64,000 nt of DNA from Pseudomonas lini. Its GTDB lineage: Bacteria > Pseudomonadota > Gammaproteobacteria > Pseudomonadales > Pseudomonadaceae. Positions 1 to 8,326 of this stretch are shown piece by piece (within the stretch, counting starts at the first letter, position 1; each line of letters begins with the position of its first letter). The notes under the pieces are model-generated. The model ran no database searches. It was not told where the DNA came from and was given only the letters and a program-made list of their open reading frames with translations. Location of the stretch: NCBI RefSeq assembly GCF_001042905.1, contig NZ_JYLB01000004.1, positions 248,001 through 312,000 of the forward strand, given 5' to 3'. A program made the translations under genes and the position numbers.

Positions 1-90
1 ATTCAAATGCAGGTTGAGGTTCTGCACAACCCGCTGGTTTTGATAACCGCAGGCCAGGTTGCGCAGGTTCAGCAGTAAGGTCTGGCTCAT
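1..90 (-). CDS. ABC transporter ATP-binding protein, N-terminal fragment
   Basis: Only the first 30 codons are inside the window; the gene runs off the left edge. The start ATG is at 90-88 and overlaps the argF stop by 4 bases (ATGA), so the two are translationally coupled. The peptide begins [20 protein letters not shown], the usual opening of an ABC ATPase, where the aromatic residue after CG stacks on the ATP base. Walker motifs lie outside the window. In P. aeruginosa an ABC ATPase gene also follows argF (from memory, PA3538). The substrate cannot be told. Confidence 0.75.
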   Translation of the reverse strand, partial: MSQTLLLNLRNLACGYQNQRVVQNLNLHLN

Positions 91-1007
91 GCGTGGTGAT
101 ACGAAGGCGGGACAAGAAATTCGAGCAGGGCCTTTTGTGCGTGAAGACGGTTTTCGGCTTGATCCCAGGCTACCGAGCGCGAGTCGTCGAGCAGGTCAAG
201 GCTGATTTCTTCGCCACGGTGGGCCGGCAGGCAGTGCATGAACAGCACGTCCGGCGCGGCCAGGTCGAGCAGGGCACGGTTGACCTGGAACGGTGCGAAC
301 AACTTCAGACGCTTGGCGGTTTCCTCTTCCTGGCCCATGGAGGTCCAGACGTCGGTGCTCACCAAGTGCGCTCCGCGCACGGCTTCCTGTGGATCGCGGA
401 CGATGGTCACCCGATCGCCGGCTTTAGCCACGAACTCTGGGTTGGGTTCGTAACCTTCCGGGCAGGCGATGCGCAACTGGAAGTCGAACTGGATCGCCGC
501 TTCTATATAGCTGTTGCACATGTTGTTGCCATCGCCTATCCAGGCCACGGTCTTGCCTTGAATCGAACCGCGGTGCTCGAGGAAGGTTTGCATGTCGGCC
601 AGCAACTGGCACGGGTGCAGGTCATCGGACAGGCCATTGATCACCGGCACGCGGGAGTTGGCGGCGAATTCGGTCAGGGTGCTGTGGGCAAAGGTACGGA
701 TCATCACCGCATCGAGCATGCTCGACATGACGATGGCGCAGTCGCCGATCGGCTCGCCGCGACCCAGTTGCGTATCGCGTGGCGACAGGAAGATCGCCTG
801 GCCACCGAGCTGGATCATGCCGGCTTCGAACGAGATACGGGTGCGGGTCGAGGACTTCTCGAAAATCATCCCCAGGACGCGGTTCTTCAAAGGCTCGAAC
901 AGTACGCCGCGGTTACGCAGGTCCTTGAGCTCAACGCCTCGACGGATCACGCTGACCAGCTCTTCGGGCGTGCAATCCATCAGGGAGAGAAAGTGCCTTG
1001 CGCTCAT
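87..1007 (-). CDS. argF: Ornithine carbamoyltransferase, anabolic
   Basis: Cytoplasmic enzyme that joins carbamoyl phosphate and ornithine to make citrulline, the sixth step of arginine synthesis. The 306-residue length fits the anabolic Pseudomonas ArgF. The carbamoyl-phosphate motif SSTRTR lies near residue 53, the HPCQ motif near residue 130, and the ornithine-side [10 protein letters not shown] motif near residue 265. Two adjacent ATG codons (1010 and 1007) could start it; I chose the second because known homologues begin [14 protein letters not shown] lies just upstream. It is followed by a 4-base overlap with an ABC ATPase gene. An ArgR-like repeat pair lies about 110 bases upstream, consistent with arginine repression. 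Confidence 0.96.
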   Translation of the reverse strand: MSARHFLSLMDCTPEELVSVIRRGVELKDLRNRGVLFEPLKNRVLGMIFEKSSTRTRISFEAGMIQLGGQAIFLSPRDTQLGRGEPIGDCAIVMSSMLDAVMIRTFAHSTLTEFAANSRVPVINGLSDDLHPCQLLADMQTFLEHRGSIQGKTVAWIGDGNNMCNSYIEAAIQFDFQLRIACPEGYEPNPEFVAKAGDRVTIVRDPQEAVRGAHLVSTDVWTSMGQEEETAKRLKLFAPFQVNRALLDLAAPDVLFMHCLPAHRGEEISLDLLDDSRSVAWDQAENRLHAQKALLEFLVPPSYHHA

Positions 1008-1010
1008 CAT

Positions 1011-1412
1011 TGACTACCTTTTTGCAACAGACCGCAGATACTCAAAGCCTTGTTTAACTGAAAAACGGGCGAGACCTGCGGCGTAAGCCGCACGGGGCGA
1101 CGAAATAGGGGGAGGCGCGATATTGACATTAAATGTCGCGTTTTTCCAATAGGCTACGGTGTTTGGGGATTTCAGAGGGGCTACGAGGTGACCGCAGTAG
1201 CGCTTTTGAAGCCTGTTTCCTGACAGCAGCTAACCATTTGTACACCGGGCTCGCCGGGCTTGGCAATCAAACAGGGCGCGGGCGACACGCTGGCGGTCGG
1301 TTTTTGACCTGTCATTCGGGTCTTTGGCGGGCAATGTGTCTTGTCCGAAACATTTGCTAAAGCAAAGTGCTGGGTTATAACTAGAGCACGAGTGACGCAG
1401 GAAGCCTCAGGA
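1011..1412. other. Intergenic region between argF and the 1413 gene
   Basis: About 400 bases between divergent genes. It holds the argF leader, the candidate argF promoter and the ArgR-like repeats at 1113-1154. No convincing gene, RNA or terminator is visible in 1160-1400. Short open frames here lack a ribosome binding site. Confidence 0.6.
1113..1154 (-). promoter_or_regulatory. Candidate ArgR operator upstream of argF
   Basis: Two adjacent 21-bp units read on the + strand. The second, at 1134-1154, is TGTCGC-N8-AA-N5, an exact match to the consensus I remember for Pseudomonas ArgR. The first, at 1113-1133, matches only as xGxCGC. On the argF strand the same bases cover a plausible promoter (TTGGAA near 1149 and CAATAT near 1123), so binding would block transcription. 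Confidence 0.5.
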
Positions 1413-1703
1413 ATGGAATCGAAAGAACAACTGTTAATGGAGCTACTCGGCCTTACGGCCCGCTCCCTGACTCACCTCACCGCTTCCATGACCTCGATGT
1501 CTTTCGAGCTGATGCGTAGTGAAGACGAAGTCACGAAGGTGGCCGGCCGGCGCATGATCGACCGCATGGCCACCATCAGCGCCGGGCTCGACGAGCATTG
1601 GCGACTGATCGGCGAGCTCACCGGCGTGCATGTCGCCCACGAGCAGATCGAAACCATCGAGGAGATCCAGTTGCAGGCGCCGCCGAGTCTGCCGCCGAAC
1701 TGA
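1413..1703 (+). CDS. Small conserved-type hypothetical protein, 96 aa
   Basis: I do not recognise the family. The 96-residue protein appears soluble and mostly helical, with no signal peptide or membrane segment. It is rich in Met, Glu and Leu (MESKEQLLMELLGLTARSLT at the start) and ends in a Pro-rich tail. The ATG at 1413 has AGGA-like bases just upstream and gives a natural N-terminus; an upstream in-frame start at 1341 has no ribosome binding site. It stands alone, diverging from argF and 134 bases before the molybdopterin oxidoreductase gene. Confidence 0.65.
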   Translation: MESKEQLLMELLGLTARSLTHLTASMTSMSFELMRSEDEVTKVAGRRMIDRMATISAGLDEHWRLIGELTGVHVAHEQIETIEEIQLQAPPSLPPN

Positions 1704-1837
1704 TCCCTTGCTGTCATCGGCTGGCCTGATAGTCGCCGATTCACAAGACGAACGTCGCTGGCAAAGGGGCGAGTCGCGCGCCATAGTTTTGTTCCCGCGG
1801 CCGATATTGCCCGCCCAGAACAAAACAGAGACTGGCC

Positions 1838-3946
1838 ATGACCAAGACTCTCCATCACCGTGCGTGCCACCTGTGTGAAGCCATCTGCGGCCTGACCATC
1901 GAAACCACCGAGGTCGAAGGCAGCGGCGTACAGATCACCTCGATCAAGGGTGACCCCCAAGACACCTTCAGCCGCGGGCATATCTGCCCCAAAGCGGTTG
2001 CCCTGCAAGACATCCAGAACGATCCGGATCGCCTGCGTCAGCCGATGCTGCGGGTAGGCAGCGAATGGCAGCCTATCGAGTGGGAAGATGCCTTCAGTCT
2101 TGTGGCCGAACGCCTGGCGGCGATTCAGGAGCGTCACGGGCAGAACGCGGTGGCGGTCTATCAGGGCAACCCCAGCGTGCACAACTACGGGTTGATGACC
2201 CACAGCAATTACTTCCTTGGCCTGCTGAAAACCCGCAACCGGTTTTCCGCGACGTCGGTCGATCAATTGCCCCATCACCTGACCAGTCACTTGATGTACG
2301 GTCACGGCTTGCTGTTGCCGATTCCGGACATCGATCACACCGATTTCATGCTGATCCTGGGCGGCAATCCATTGGCCTCCAACGGCAGCATCATGACCGT
2401 GCCGGATGTAGAGAAGCGCCTCAAGGCGATTCAGGCCCGGGGCGGCAAAGTGGTGGTGGTCGACCCGCGTCGCAGCGAAACGGCGGCGATTGCCGATCAG
2501 CATCTGTTCGTGCGCCCCGGTGGCGATGCGGCGCTGTTGTTCGGGCTGCTCAATACCTTGTTCGCCGAAGGCTTGACCCGCGACAGTCATTTACCGGTCG
2601 ACGGCCTGGATGAAGTGCGTGAGGCGATCGCAGGTTTCACCGCCGAGGCCATGAGCCCGCTGTGCGCAGTGCCTGCCGAGCAGATCCGTCAACTGGCACG
2701 GGACTTCGCGGCAGCGCCGACAGCGGTTTGCTACGGCCGCATGGGCGTTTCGACCCAGGCTTTCGGCACCCTGTGCCATTGGCTGGTGCAATTGATCAAT
2801 CTGGTCACCGGCAACCTCGATCGGGTGGGCGGTGCGCTGTGCACCGAGCCTGCGGTGGATCTGGTGGCGTCGACCTCGGGCGGGCATTTCAACCGGTGGC
2901 AGAGCCGGGTGTCCGGGCGTCCGGAATACGCTGGAGAACTGCCGGTATCGGCGCTGGCCGAAGAGATGCTCACCGAAGGGGAAGGGCAGGTCCGCGCGCT
3001 GATCACCGTGGCGGGTAATCCGGTGCTGTCCACGCCTAATGGCCGGCAACTGGAGCAGGCGCTGGATGGATTGGAGTTCATGGTCAGCGTCGACCTGTAC
3101 ATCAATGAAACCACGCGTTATGCCGACCTGATCCTGCCGTCGACTTCGGCGCTGGAAAACGATCATTACGACACCACGTTCAACATGTTCGCGGTGCGCA
3201 ACGTCACCCGCTTCAACCGGGCGATCCTCGCCAAGCCCGAAGGCGCGTTGCATGACTGGGAAATCTTCGTGGGGCTGGCCAAAGCCTTTGCGACCAAGAC
3301 CGGCAAGGAACTGAAACCGACTATCGCGCCGGCGCAGATGATCGACCGAGGGCTGCGGATGGGCCTGTATGGCGACGCTTCGGAACACAAGTTGTCGCTG
3401 GCGACCTTGTTCGATCATCCTCACGGTATCGATCTGGGCGCGCTTAAACCCAACCTGGCGCCACGCCTGAAAACCGCTAATCAGCGAGTCCAGGCAGCGC
3501 CTGTCGAGATCCTCGCCGACCTGGCGCGCTTCGCGGCACTGCAAGCACCGGCCGCCGATGAGCTGCTGATGATCGGCCGCCGCCATGTGCGCAGCAACAA
3601 CTCATGGATGCACAACTATCACCGTCTGGTGAAGGGCAAACCACGCCATCAACTGCTGATGAACCCGGACGATTTGGCCAGCCGCGGGCTCAGCGATGGG
3701 CAGCGGGTGCGCGTCAGTTCGCGGGTCGGCGTGATCGAGGTTGAAGTGGTCGCCAGCCTGGATATGATGAAAGGTGTGGTCAGCCTTCCTCACGGTTGGG
3801 GTCATGCGCGACCGGGGGTGCAGATGACGATTGCCAGCAGTCAACCTGGCTCCAGCGCCAATGACCTGACTGACGAATGTCAGCTCGATGAGTTGTCGGG
3901 CAATGCGGCGTTGAACGGCGTGCCGGTCACCGTGGCGGCGGCATGA
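1838..3946 (+). CDS. Molybdopterin-dependent oxidoreductase (DMSO reductase superfamily)
   Basis: Likely a 702-residue cytoplasmic enzyme binding bis-MGD and one [4Fe-4S] cluster. The cluster ligands are C10, C13, C17 and C50 (CHLCEAICGL, then GHICPK). They are followed by the molybdopterin oxidoreductase domain (about 55-480) and a C-terminal molydopterin dinucleotide-binding beta-barrel (about 575-690, with the MNPDDLASRGL segment). There is no Tat signal, and no electron-transfer subunit or cofactor gene is nearby, so it acts alone or with a partner elsewhere. It resembles the formate dehydrogenase / assimilatory nitrate reductase branch. The substrate cannot be named. Start codon ATG at 1838 follows GAGACTGGCC. 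Confidence 0.85.
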   Translation: MTKTLHHRACHLCEAICGLTIETTEVEGSGVQITSIKGDPQDTFSRGHICPKAVALQDIQNDPDRLRQPMLRVGSEWQPIEWEDAFSLVAERLAAIQERHGQNAVAVYQGNPSVHNYGLMTHSNYFLGLLKTRNRFSATSVDQLPHHLTSHLMYGHGLLLPIPDIDHTDFMLILGGNPLASNGSIMTVPDVEKRLKAIQARGGKVVVVDPRRSETAAIADQHLFVRPGGDAALLFGLLNTLFAEGLTRDSHLPVDGLDEVREAIAGFTAEAMSPLCAVPAEQIRQLARDFAAAPTAVCYGRMGVSTQAFGTLCHWLVQLINLVTGNLDRVGGALCTEPAVDLVASTSGGHFNRWQSRVSGRPEYAGELPVSALAEEMLTEGEGQVRALITVAGNPVLSTPNGRQLEQALDGLEFMVSVDLYINETTRYADLILPSTSALENDHYDTTFNMFAVRNVTRFNRAILAKPEGALHDWEIFVGLAKAFATKTGKELKPTIAPAQMIDRGLRMGLYGDASEHKLSLATLFDHPHGIDLGALKPNLAPRLKTANQRVQAAPVEILADLARFAALQAPAADELLMIGRRHVRSNNSWMHNYHRLVKGKPRHQLLMNPDDLASRGLSDGQRVRVSSRVGVIEVEVVASLDMMKGVVSLPHGWGHARPGVQMTIASSQPGSSANDLTDECQLDELSGNAALNGVPVTVAAA

Positions 3947-4043
3947 ACATGACTGTCGGGGAGGCCGAGCATGGCGCTCGGGTTTCCGTTACAATGCGCC
4001 ACCGTGCCGACCACTGAGTCGGAAAGTTCAGCCGAGGTGCTCC

Positions 4044-4385
4044 ATGGATATCATCGAAACGATTAAAGAGCAGATTGCCAACAACACCATTCTGCTTTAC
4101 ATGAAAGGCTCGCCGAATGCCCCACAGTGTGGCTTCTCCGCGAAAGCCGCTCAGGCTGTAATGGCCTGTGGCGAAAAGTTTGCCTATGTGGACATCCTGC
4201 AGAACCCGGAAATCCGCGCCAACCTGCCAAAGTACGCCAACTGGCCAACCTTCCCGCAGCTGTGGGTCGGTGGTGAGCTGGTCGGCGGTAGCGACATCAT
4301 GACTGAAATGGCTGCTGACGGTTCGTTGCAAGCGACGATCAAAGCCGCTGTTGAAGCTGCTGCTGCCAACAAGACCGACGCCTAA
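4044..4385 (+). CDS. grxD: Monothiol glutaredoxin
   Basis: A 113-residue Grx4-type protein that holds and delivers [2Fe-2S] clusters as a glutathione-ligated homodimer and partners with BolA-family proteins. The monothiol active site CGFS starts at C29. The glutathione-binding segments (NWPTFPQLWVGGELVGGSDI) are intact. Start ATG at 4044 is preceded by GAGGTGCTCC. It converges with bfr, with which it shares a bidirectional terminator at 4453-4490. Its place beside bacterioferritin genes fits a role in iron homeostasis and matches PAO1 gene order as I remember it. Confidence 0.95.
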   Translation: MDIIETIKEQIANNTILLYMKGSPNAPQCGFSAKAAQAVMACGEKFAYVDILQNPEIRANLPKYANWPTFPQLWVGGELVGGSDIMTEMAADGSLQATIKAAVEAAAANKTDA

Positions 4386-4401
4386 GACGATTGGCTCCCC
4401 T

Positions 4402-4569
4402 GTAGGAGCTGTCGAGTGAAACGAGGCTGCGATCTTTTGATCTTCAGTAACTAAAAAGCCCCGCCCCTCTATCGAGGGGCGGGGCTTTTTATTGCGCTTA
4501 AATAAGTTATTGCAATGTCGTCGCTGCCATCGCCAAGATCGCAGCCTCGTTTCACTCGACAGCTCCTAC
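4402..4569. repeat. Split REP pair (GTAGGAGCTGTCGAG family) around a terminator
   Basis: A forward arm at 4402-4445 (GTAGGAGCTGTCGAGTGAAA onward to GATCTTTTGATCTT) and its inverted copy at about 4533-4569 flank the grxD/bfr terminator. Elsewhere in the window arms of this family sit tens of bases apart; here about 90 bases separate them. The outer end of the second arm covers the bfr stop codon. Confidence 0.85.
4453..4490. terminator. Bidirectional rho-independent terminator of grxD and bfr
   Basis: Perfect stem AAAAAGCCCCGCCCCTC / GAGGGGCGGGGCTTTTT with a short loop, flanked by A and T runs on both strands. It serves the converging grxD and bfr genes. Confidence 0.93.
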
Positions 4570-5036
4570 TCGCCCATCTGCGACTGCAGATAGTTCTCAA
4601 GACCTACTTTATCGATCAGGCCCAGTTGGGTTTCCAGCCAGTCGATATGTTCTTCTTCGGATTCAAGAATGTCTTCGAGCAGTTCGCGGCTACCGAAGTC
4701 GCCGACAGTTTCGCAGTGAGCGATAGCGACTTTCAGATCGGCATGGCCGTCGCGCTCGATCTTCAAGTCGCACTCAAGCATTTCCTTGGTGTGTTCGCCG
4801 ATGTGCAGCTTGCCCAGGTCCTGGACGTTCGGCAGACCTTCAAGGAACAGGATGCGCTTGATCAGCTTGTCGGCGTGCTTCATCTCGTCGATGGATTCGT
4901 GGTACTCGTGCTTGCCGAGCTTGTTCAGGCCCCAATCTTCATACATGCGTGCATGCAAAAAGTATTGATTGATCGCGACCAGCTCATTGGCAAGGATCTT
5001 GTTGAGATGCTGGATGACTGTAACGTCGCCTTTCAT
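4566..5036 (-). CDS. bfr: Bacterioferritin
   Basis: A 156-residue subunit of the 24-mer iron-storage cage that oxidises Fe(II) at a di-iron centre and stores mineral iron. Visible features are the ferroxidase glutamates and histidine of the four-helix bundle ([33 protein letters not shown]). The start at 5036 ([20 protein letters not shown]) has AGGA upstream; a longer frame from 5102 has none. The length and the haem-binding Met in [11 protein letters not shown] fit BfrB of P. aeruginosa, the partner of Bfd. bfd lies upstream on the same strand, separated by a terminator. The stop codon TAG lies within a REP sequence. Confidence 0.96.
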   Translation of the reverse strand: MKGDVTVIQHLNKILANELVAINQYFLHARMYEDWGLNKLGKHEYHESIDEMKHADKLIKRILFLEGLPNVQDLGKLHIGEHTKEMLECDLKIERDGHADLKVAIAHCETVGDFGSRELLEDILESEEEHIDWLETQLGLIDKVGLENYLQSQMGE

Positions 5037-5192
5037 GATGGGGTCCTGCCCTGAGTAGCTGTCTATAAGGCAGAGTTTGAGCCGCGTATTTAAGAGTGTC
5101 AAACCTAAGTTATTGAAACTTAAATGAAAATTAATCGGAATAAGAGTGTTTTTGTTCCGCGTCTAGCGCCTAAGCGATTGATTTCCAGACAT

Positions 5193-5222
5193 AAAAAAAC
5201 CGGACATCAAGTCCGGTTTTTT
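5193..5222 (-). terminator. Rho-independent terminator after bfd
   Basis: Stem AAAAAACCGGAC / GTCCGGTTTTTT with loop ATCAA, 13 bases beyond the bfd stop. It separates bfd from bfr transcription. Confidence 0.9.
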
Positions 5223-5234
5223 GAAATACGGTAG

Positions 5235-5453
5235 TTATGCGGCTGTAAATTCTACGGGGTAGGGGATCGCGGCCTGAGCCGTTTGCAGTTTGCCCAGGGT
5301 TTCGCGCACCACTTCCTTGGCAAGGCAGGCGCATTTACCGCATTGGCTGGCTACGCCAGTAGCCTGACGGACTTCCTTATAGCTGCAGCAACCTTCATAG
5401 ATTGCATCGCGGATTTGACCGTCGGTGACGCCAGTGCAGAGGCAGACATACAT
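5235..5453 (-). CDS. bfd: Bacterioferritin-associated [2Fe-2S] ferredoxin
   Basis: A 72-residue protein that docks on bacterioferritin and passes electrons to the stored mineral so iron can be released. The [2Fe-2S] ligands are visible as CLC near residue 4-6 and CGKCAC near residues 38-43, with the CCSYKEV segment between. The start at 5453 (MYVCLCTGVTDGQIRDAI) matches the family; the upstream frame to 5483 adds a non-homologous leader. A Fur box candidate sits about 50 bases upstream, so expression should rise in iron starvation, when release is needed. Confidence 0.95.
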   Translation of the reverse strand: MYVCLCTGVTDGQIRDAIYEGCCSYKEVRQATGVASQCGKCACLAKEVVRETLGKLQTAQAAIPYPVEFTAA

Positions 5454-5501
5454 AAGTGAGAACCGTCGCTGGTTGTGACTCAATTGCGATGGATCTTAAT
5501 G

Positions 5502-5520
5502 TTAACGAGAATGATTGTCA
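5502..5520 (-). promoter_or_regulatory. Candidate Fur box upstream of bfd
   Basis: Contains GAGAATGATTGTCA, close to the GAGAATGATTATCATT-type Fur boxes of Pseudomonas, about 50 bases from the bfd start. It could also affect the divergent peroxiredoxin gene. Confidence 0.7.
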
Positions 5521-5680
5521 AAGTGGTTTCTGAAAGCTTTTCGTCATAAAGGCGTGTGACTGACGAACGGCCTCTTTTCACACTTGTCATGAAGAAAATA
5601 TAGCAGCGGCCTTTTTACCTTCCAGAAAAAACCGTTGAGGACAGGCCAAAAACGCGGTGTATGATGGTCGGCCTTTTGCG

Positions 5681-5769
5681 AAGGAGGTTCGTGTCACAGG
5701 GCTGTCGCCTGAGGGTGGCAGGCTGGTACGAACCCTGTTCTTCACCGTTATTACACCAGGAGATATCCA
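5681..5769 (+). promoter_or_regulatory. Structured leader of the peroxiredoxin gene
   Basis: The sequence opens with a perfect Shine-Dalgarno AAGGAGG (5681-5687), 83 bases before the real start. Arms GGTTCGT (5686-5692) and ACGAACC (5728-5734) can pair and would bury it. The gene itself has CCAGGAG just before ATG 5770. Function unknown; see findings. Confidence 0.4.
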
Positions 5770-6372
5770 ATGAGCGTACTCGTAGGCAAACAAGCCCCTG
5801 ACTTCACCGTACCGGCCGTACTCGGCAATGGCGAAATCGTAGACAGCTACACCCTGTCCTCGGCCATCAAAGGCAAATACGGCCTGGTGTTCTTCTACCC
5901 ACTGGACTTCACCTTCGTTTGCCCGTCCGAGCTGATCGCTCTGGACAACCGCATGGGTGACTTCGCCGAACGCAACGTTGAAGTGGTCGCGGTGTCGATC
6001 GACTCGCACTTCACCCACAACGCATGGCGCAACACCCCGGTGAACAATGGCGGCATCGGCCAGGTTCGTTACACCATGGCTGCCGACATCAAGCAGGAAA
6101 TCATGAAGGCCTACGACGTTCAGTCCGCTGACGGCGTGGCTTTCCGTGGCGCGTTCCTGATCGACGACAAAGGCGTTGTCCGCTCGCAGATCATCAACGA
6201 CCTGCCGCTGGGCCGTAACATGGAAGAGCTGATCCGTCTGGTCGACGCTCTGCAATTCCACGAAGCGCACGGCGAAGTTTGCCCTGCCAACTGGAAAAAA
6301 GGCGACAAAGGCATGACCGCTTCCACCGAAGGTGTTGCGGCTTACCTGACCGAGCACGCTGCTGCGCTGTAA
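5770..6372 (+). CDS. 2-Cys peroxiredoxin (AhpC/TSA family)
   Basis: A 200-residue cytoplasmic thiol peroxidase that reduces H2O2 and organic peroxides. The peroxidatic Cys is C51 in DFTFVCPSEL. The resolving Cys is C171 in GEVCPANW near the C-terminus, which makes it a typical 2-Cys enzyme of the Prx1/AhpC group. CCAGGAG precedes ATG 5770. It is monocistronic, with its own terminator at 6389-6421. The placement next to bfd/bfr suits oxidative and iron stress and matches PAO1 order (PA3529, from memory). No reductase gene is adjacent, so thioredoxin is the likely donor. Confidence 0.93.
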   Translation: MSVLVGKQAPDFTVPAVLGNGEIVDSYTLSSAIKGKYGLVFFYPLDFTFVCPSELIALDNRMGDFAERNVEVVAVSIDSHFTHNAWRNTPVNNGGIGQVRYTMAADIKQEIMKAYDVQSADGVAFRGAFLIDDKGVVRSQIINDLPLGRNMEELIRLVDALQFHEAHGEVCPANWKKGDKGMTASTEGVAAYLTEHAAAL

Positions 6373-6388
6373 GGCAGGCGTCAGGCAA

Positions 6389-6421
6389 TAAAAAACCGGC
6401 CTCCCTGAGGCCGGTTTTTTT
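6389..6421. terminator. Bidirectional terminator between peroxiredoxin and rnt
   Basis: Stem AAAAAACCGGCCTC / GAGGCCGGTTTTTT with loop CCT. It serves the peroxiredoxin gene and the converging pyrC-rnt pair. Confidence 0.92.
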
Positions 6422-6448
6422 ATGGGCGGAATTAACCGGCGACAGGCA

Positions 6449-7126
6449 TCAATCGTTGTAGTCTTCCCAGCCGCCCATTTGTTTCCAGCGATTGACGATG
6501 CCGCAGAACAGGTCAGCCGTCTTCTCGGTGTCGTAGCGGGCCGAGTGTGCCTCGCGACCGTCGAAGTCGATATCCGCTGCCTGGCAGGCCTTGGCCAATA
6601 CGGTTTGACCGTAGGCCAGACCGGCGAGGGTCGCCGTGTCGAAGCTGGAGAACGGGTGAAACGGGTTGCGTTTCATGTCCAGGCGCGCGACAGCGGCGTT
6701 GAGGAAGCCCAGGTCGAAGCTGCTGTTGTGCCCGACCAGAATCGCCCGTTTGCAGCCGTTGGCCTTCAGAGCCTTGCGCACACCGCGGAAGATATCGGTC
6801 AGGGCCGCTTCTTCACTCACGGCCATGCGTAGCGGGTGATCGAGCTTGATCCCGGTGAATTCCAAAGCTGCCGCTTCGATGTTCGCGCCTTCGAAAGGCT
6901 CGACCCGGAAGAAGTAGGTGTGCTCAGGGTACACAAAGCCTTTTTCATCCATGCCAATCACGGTGGCGGCGATTTCCAGCAGGGCATCGGTGGCCGAGTT
7001 GAAGCCACCGGTTTCTACGTCGACAACGACCGGCAGGTAACCACGGAACCTGGCTGCCATTGGATGGCGGGAACCGCCTCCGCCGCCATTACCGTCCTGT
7101 TCGTCGTCGAAATGGTCTTCACTCAC
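6449..7126 (-). CDS. rnt: Ribonuclease T
   Basis: A 225-residue DEDDh 3'-5' exonuclease that trims the CCA ends of tRNA and matures 5S and 23S rRNA. Exo I is VVDVETGG near residue 35, Exo II is [11 protein letters not shown] near residue 125, and Exo III is [14 protein letters not shown] near residue 200, with the catalytic His. The N-terminal 20 residues are Gly/Asp-rich and vary in the family. The start overlaps the pyrC stop by 4 bases, so the genes are coupled. Confidence 0.95.
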   Translation of the reverse strand: MSEDHFDDEQDGNGGGGGSRHPMAARFRGYLPVVVDVETGGFNSATDALLEIAATVIGMDEKGFVYPEHTYFFRVEPFEGANIEAAALEFTGIKLDHPLRMAVSEEAALTDIFRGVRKALKANGCKRAILVGHNSSFDLGFLNAAVARLDMKRNPFHPFSSFDTATLAGLAYGQTVLAKACQAADIDFDGREAHSARYDTEKTADLFCGIVNRWKQMGGWEDYND

Positions 7127-8169
7127 GCGTGTTCCTCCAGCAGGCGCCAGCGCAGTTTTTCACCGGCGCGCAGCGGGATTACGGTCAGCTCGCCAAACGG
7201 CAGGCTGGTTGGGGCGGTCCACTCATCGCGGACCAGGGTGATGCGATCGGTGTTCGCTGGCAGGCCGTAGAAACGCGGGCCATTAAGGCTGGCGAAGGCT
7301 TCGAGCTTGTCCAGCGCGTTGCGCTGTTCAAAGGCTTCGGCATACATCTCGATCGCGGCATAAGCGGTGTAGCAACCGGCACAACCGCAAGCCGCTTCTT
7401 TGGCGTGCTGGGCATGGGGCGCCGAGTCGGTGCCGAGGAAGAACTTGTCGCTGCCGCTGGTGGCGGCGTCGAGCAGGGCTTCCTGGTGGGTATTGCGCTT
7501 GAGGATCGGCAGGCAATAAAAGTGCGGCCGAATCCCGCCCACCAGCATGTGGTTGCGGTTGTACAGCAGGTGGTGCGCGGTGATGGTTGCGCCGACATTG
7601 GCCGAAGCCTCATTGACGAACTGCACGGCGTCGGAGGTGGTGATGTGTTCGAACACCACTTTGAGGGTCGGGAAACGCTCGACCACCCGACGCATATGCT
7701 CATCGATGAAGATTTTTTCGCGATCGAAAACGTCGACATCGCCCCGGGTGACTTCACCATGAACCAACAAGGGCATCCCGACTTCGGCCATGGCCTCGAG
7801 TGCGGGGAAAATCTTGTCGATGCTGGTGACGCCAGAATCCGAATTGGTGGTCGCGCCGGCCGGATACAGCTTGGCGGCGTAAACGAAACCGCTGGCCTTG
7901 GCCTCACGAATTTCTTCGGGCTGGGTGCGGTCGGTCAGGTACAGAACCATCAGCGGTTCGAAACGGCTGCCGGCCGGACGCGCGGCGAGAATCCGCTGGC
8001 GATAGCCATTGGCTTCAGCCGCGTTGCGCACCGGCGGTACCAGGTTGGGCATGATGATGGCGCGACCAAAGGTGCGCGCGACATCCGCGACGGTATTGGT
8101 CAACACAGCACCATCGCGAAGATGAATATGCCAGTCGTCGGGACGCAGCAGGGTCAGGCGGTCGGACAT
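7123..8169 (-). CDS. pyrC: Dihydroorotase, class II
   Basis: A 348-residue zinc amidohydrolase that closes N-carbamoyl-aspartate to dihydroorotate in pyrimidine synthesis. The N-terminal metal-binding HIHLRDG (near residue 14), the PNLVPP segment, [15 protein letters not shown] (carboxylated Lys region), the VHGEV histidine and LGTDSAPH are all present. The length fits the E. coli-type enzyme. ATG 8169 follows GGAATCCCCTC. It is coupled to rnt by a 4-base overlap, the same pair as in PAO1 as I remember it. Confidence 0.96.
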   Translation of the reverse strand: MSDRLTLLRPDDWHIHLRDGAVLTNTVADVARTFGRAIIMPNLVPPVRNAAEANGYRQRILAARPAGSRFEPLMVLYLTDRTQPEEIREAKASGFVYAAKLYPAGATTNSDSGVTSIDKIFPALEAMAEVGMPLLVHGEVTRGDVDVFDREKIFIDEHMRRVVERFPTLKVVFEHITTSDAVQFVNEASANVGATITAHHLLYNRNHMLVGGIRPHFYCLPILKRNTHQEALLDAATSGSDKFFLGTDSAPHAQHAKEAACGCAGCYTAYAAIEMYAEAFEQRNALDKLEAFASLNGPRFYGLPANTDRITLVRDEWTAPTSLPFGELTVIPLRAGEKLRWRLLEEHA

Positions 8170-8326
8170 GAGGGGATTCCAGGCGGGTCAAACTCAGGGG
8201 AATGCTACCGGAAAAGACTCTTGCAGGCACTCGCTATCAAGTTTTGCGGCAAGCTTCCGATATCCAACAGGTATGCCGTAAATATGTGTGTCGGTCTTTT
8301 TGTTGCAGAAGCCAGTGGAGCCTCCC

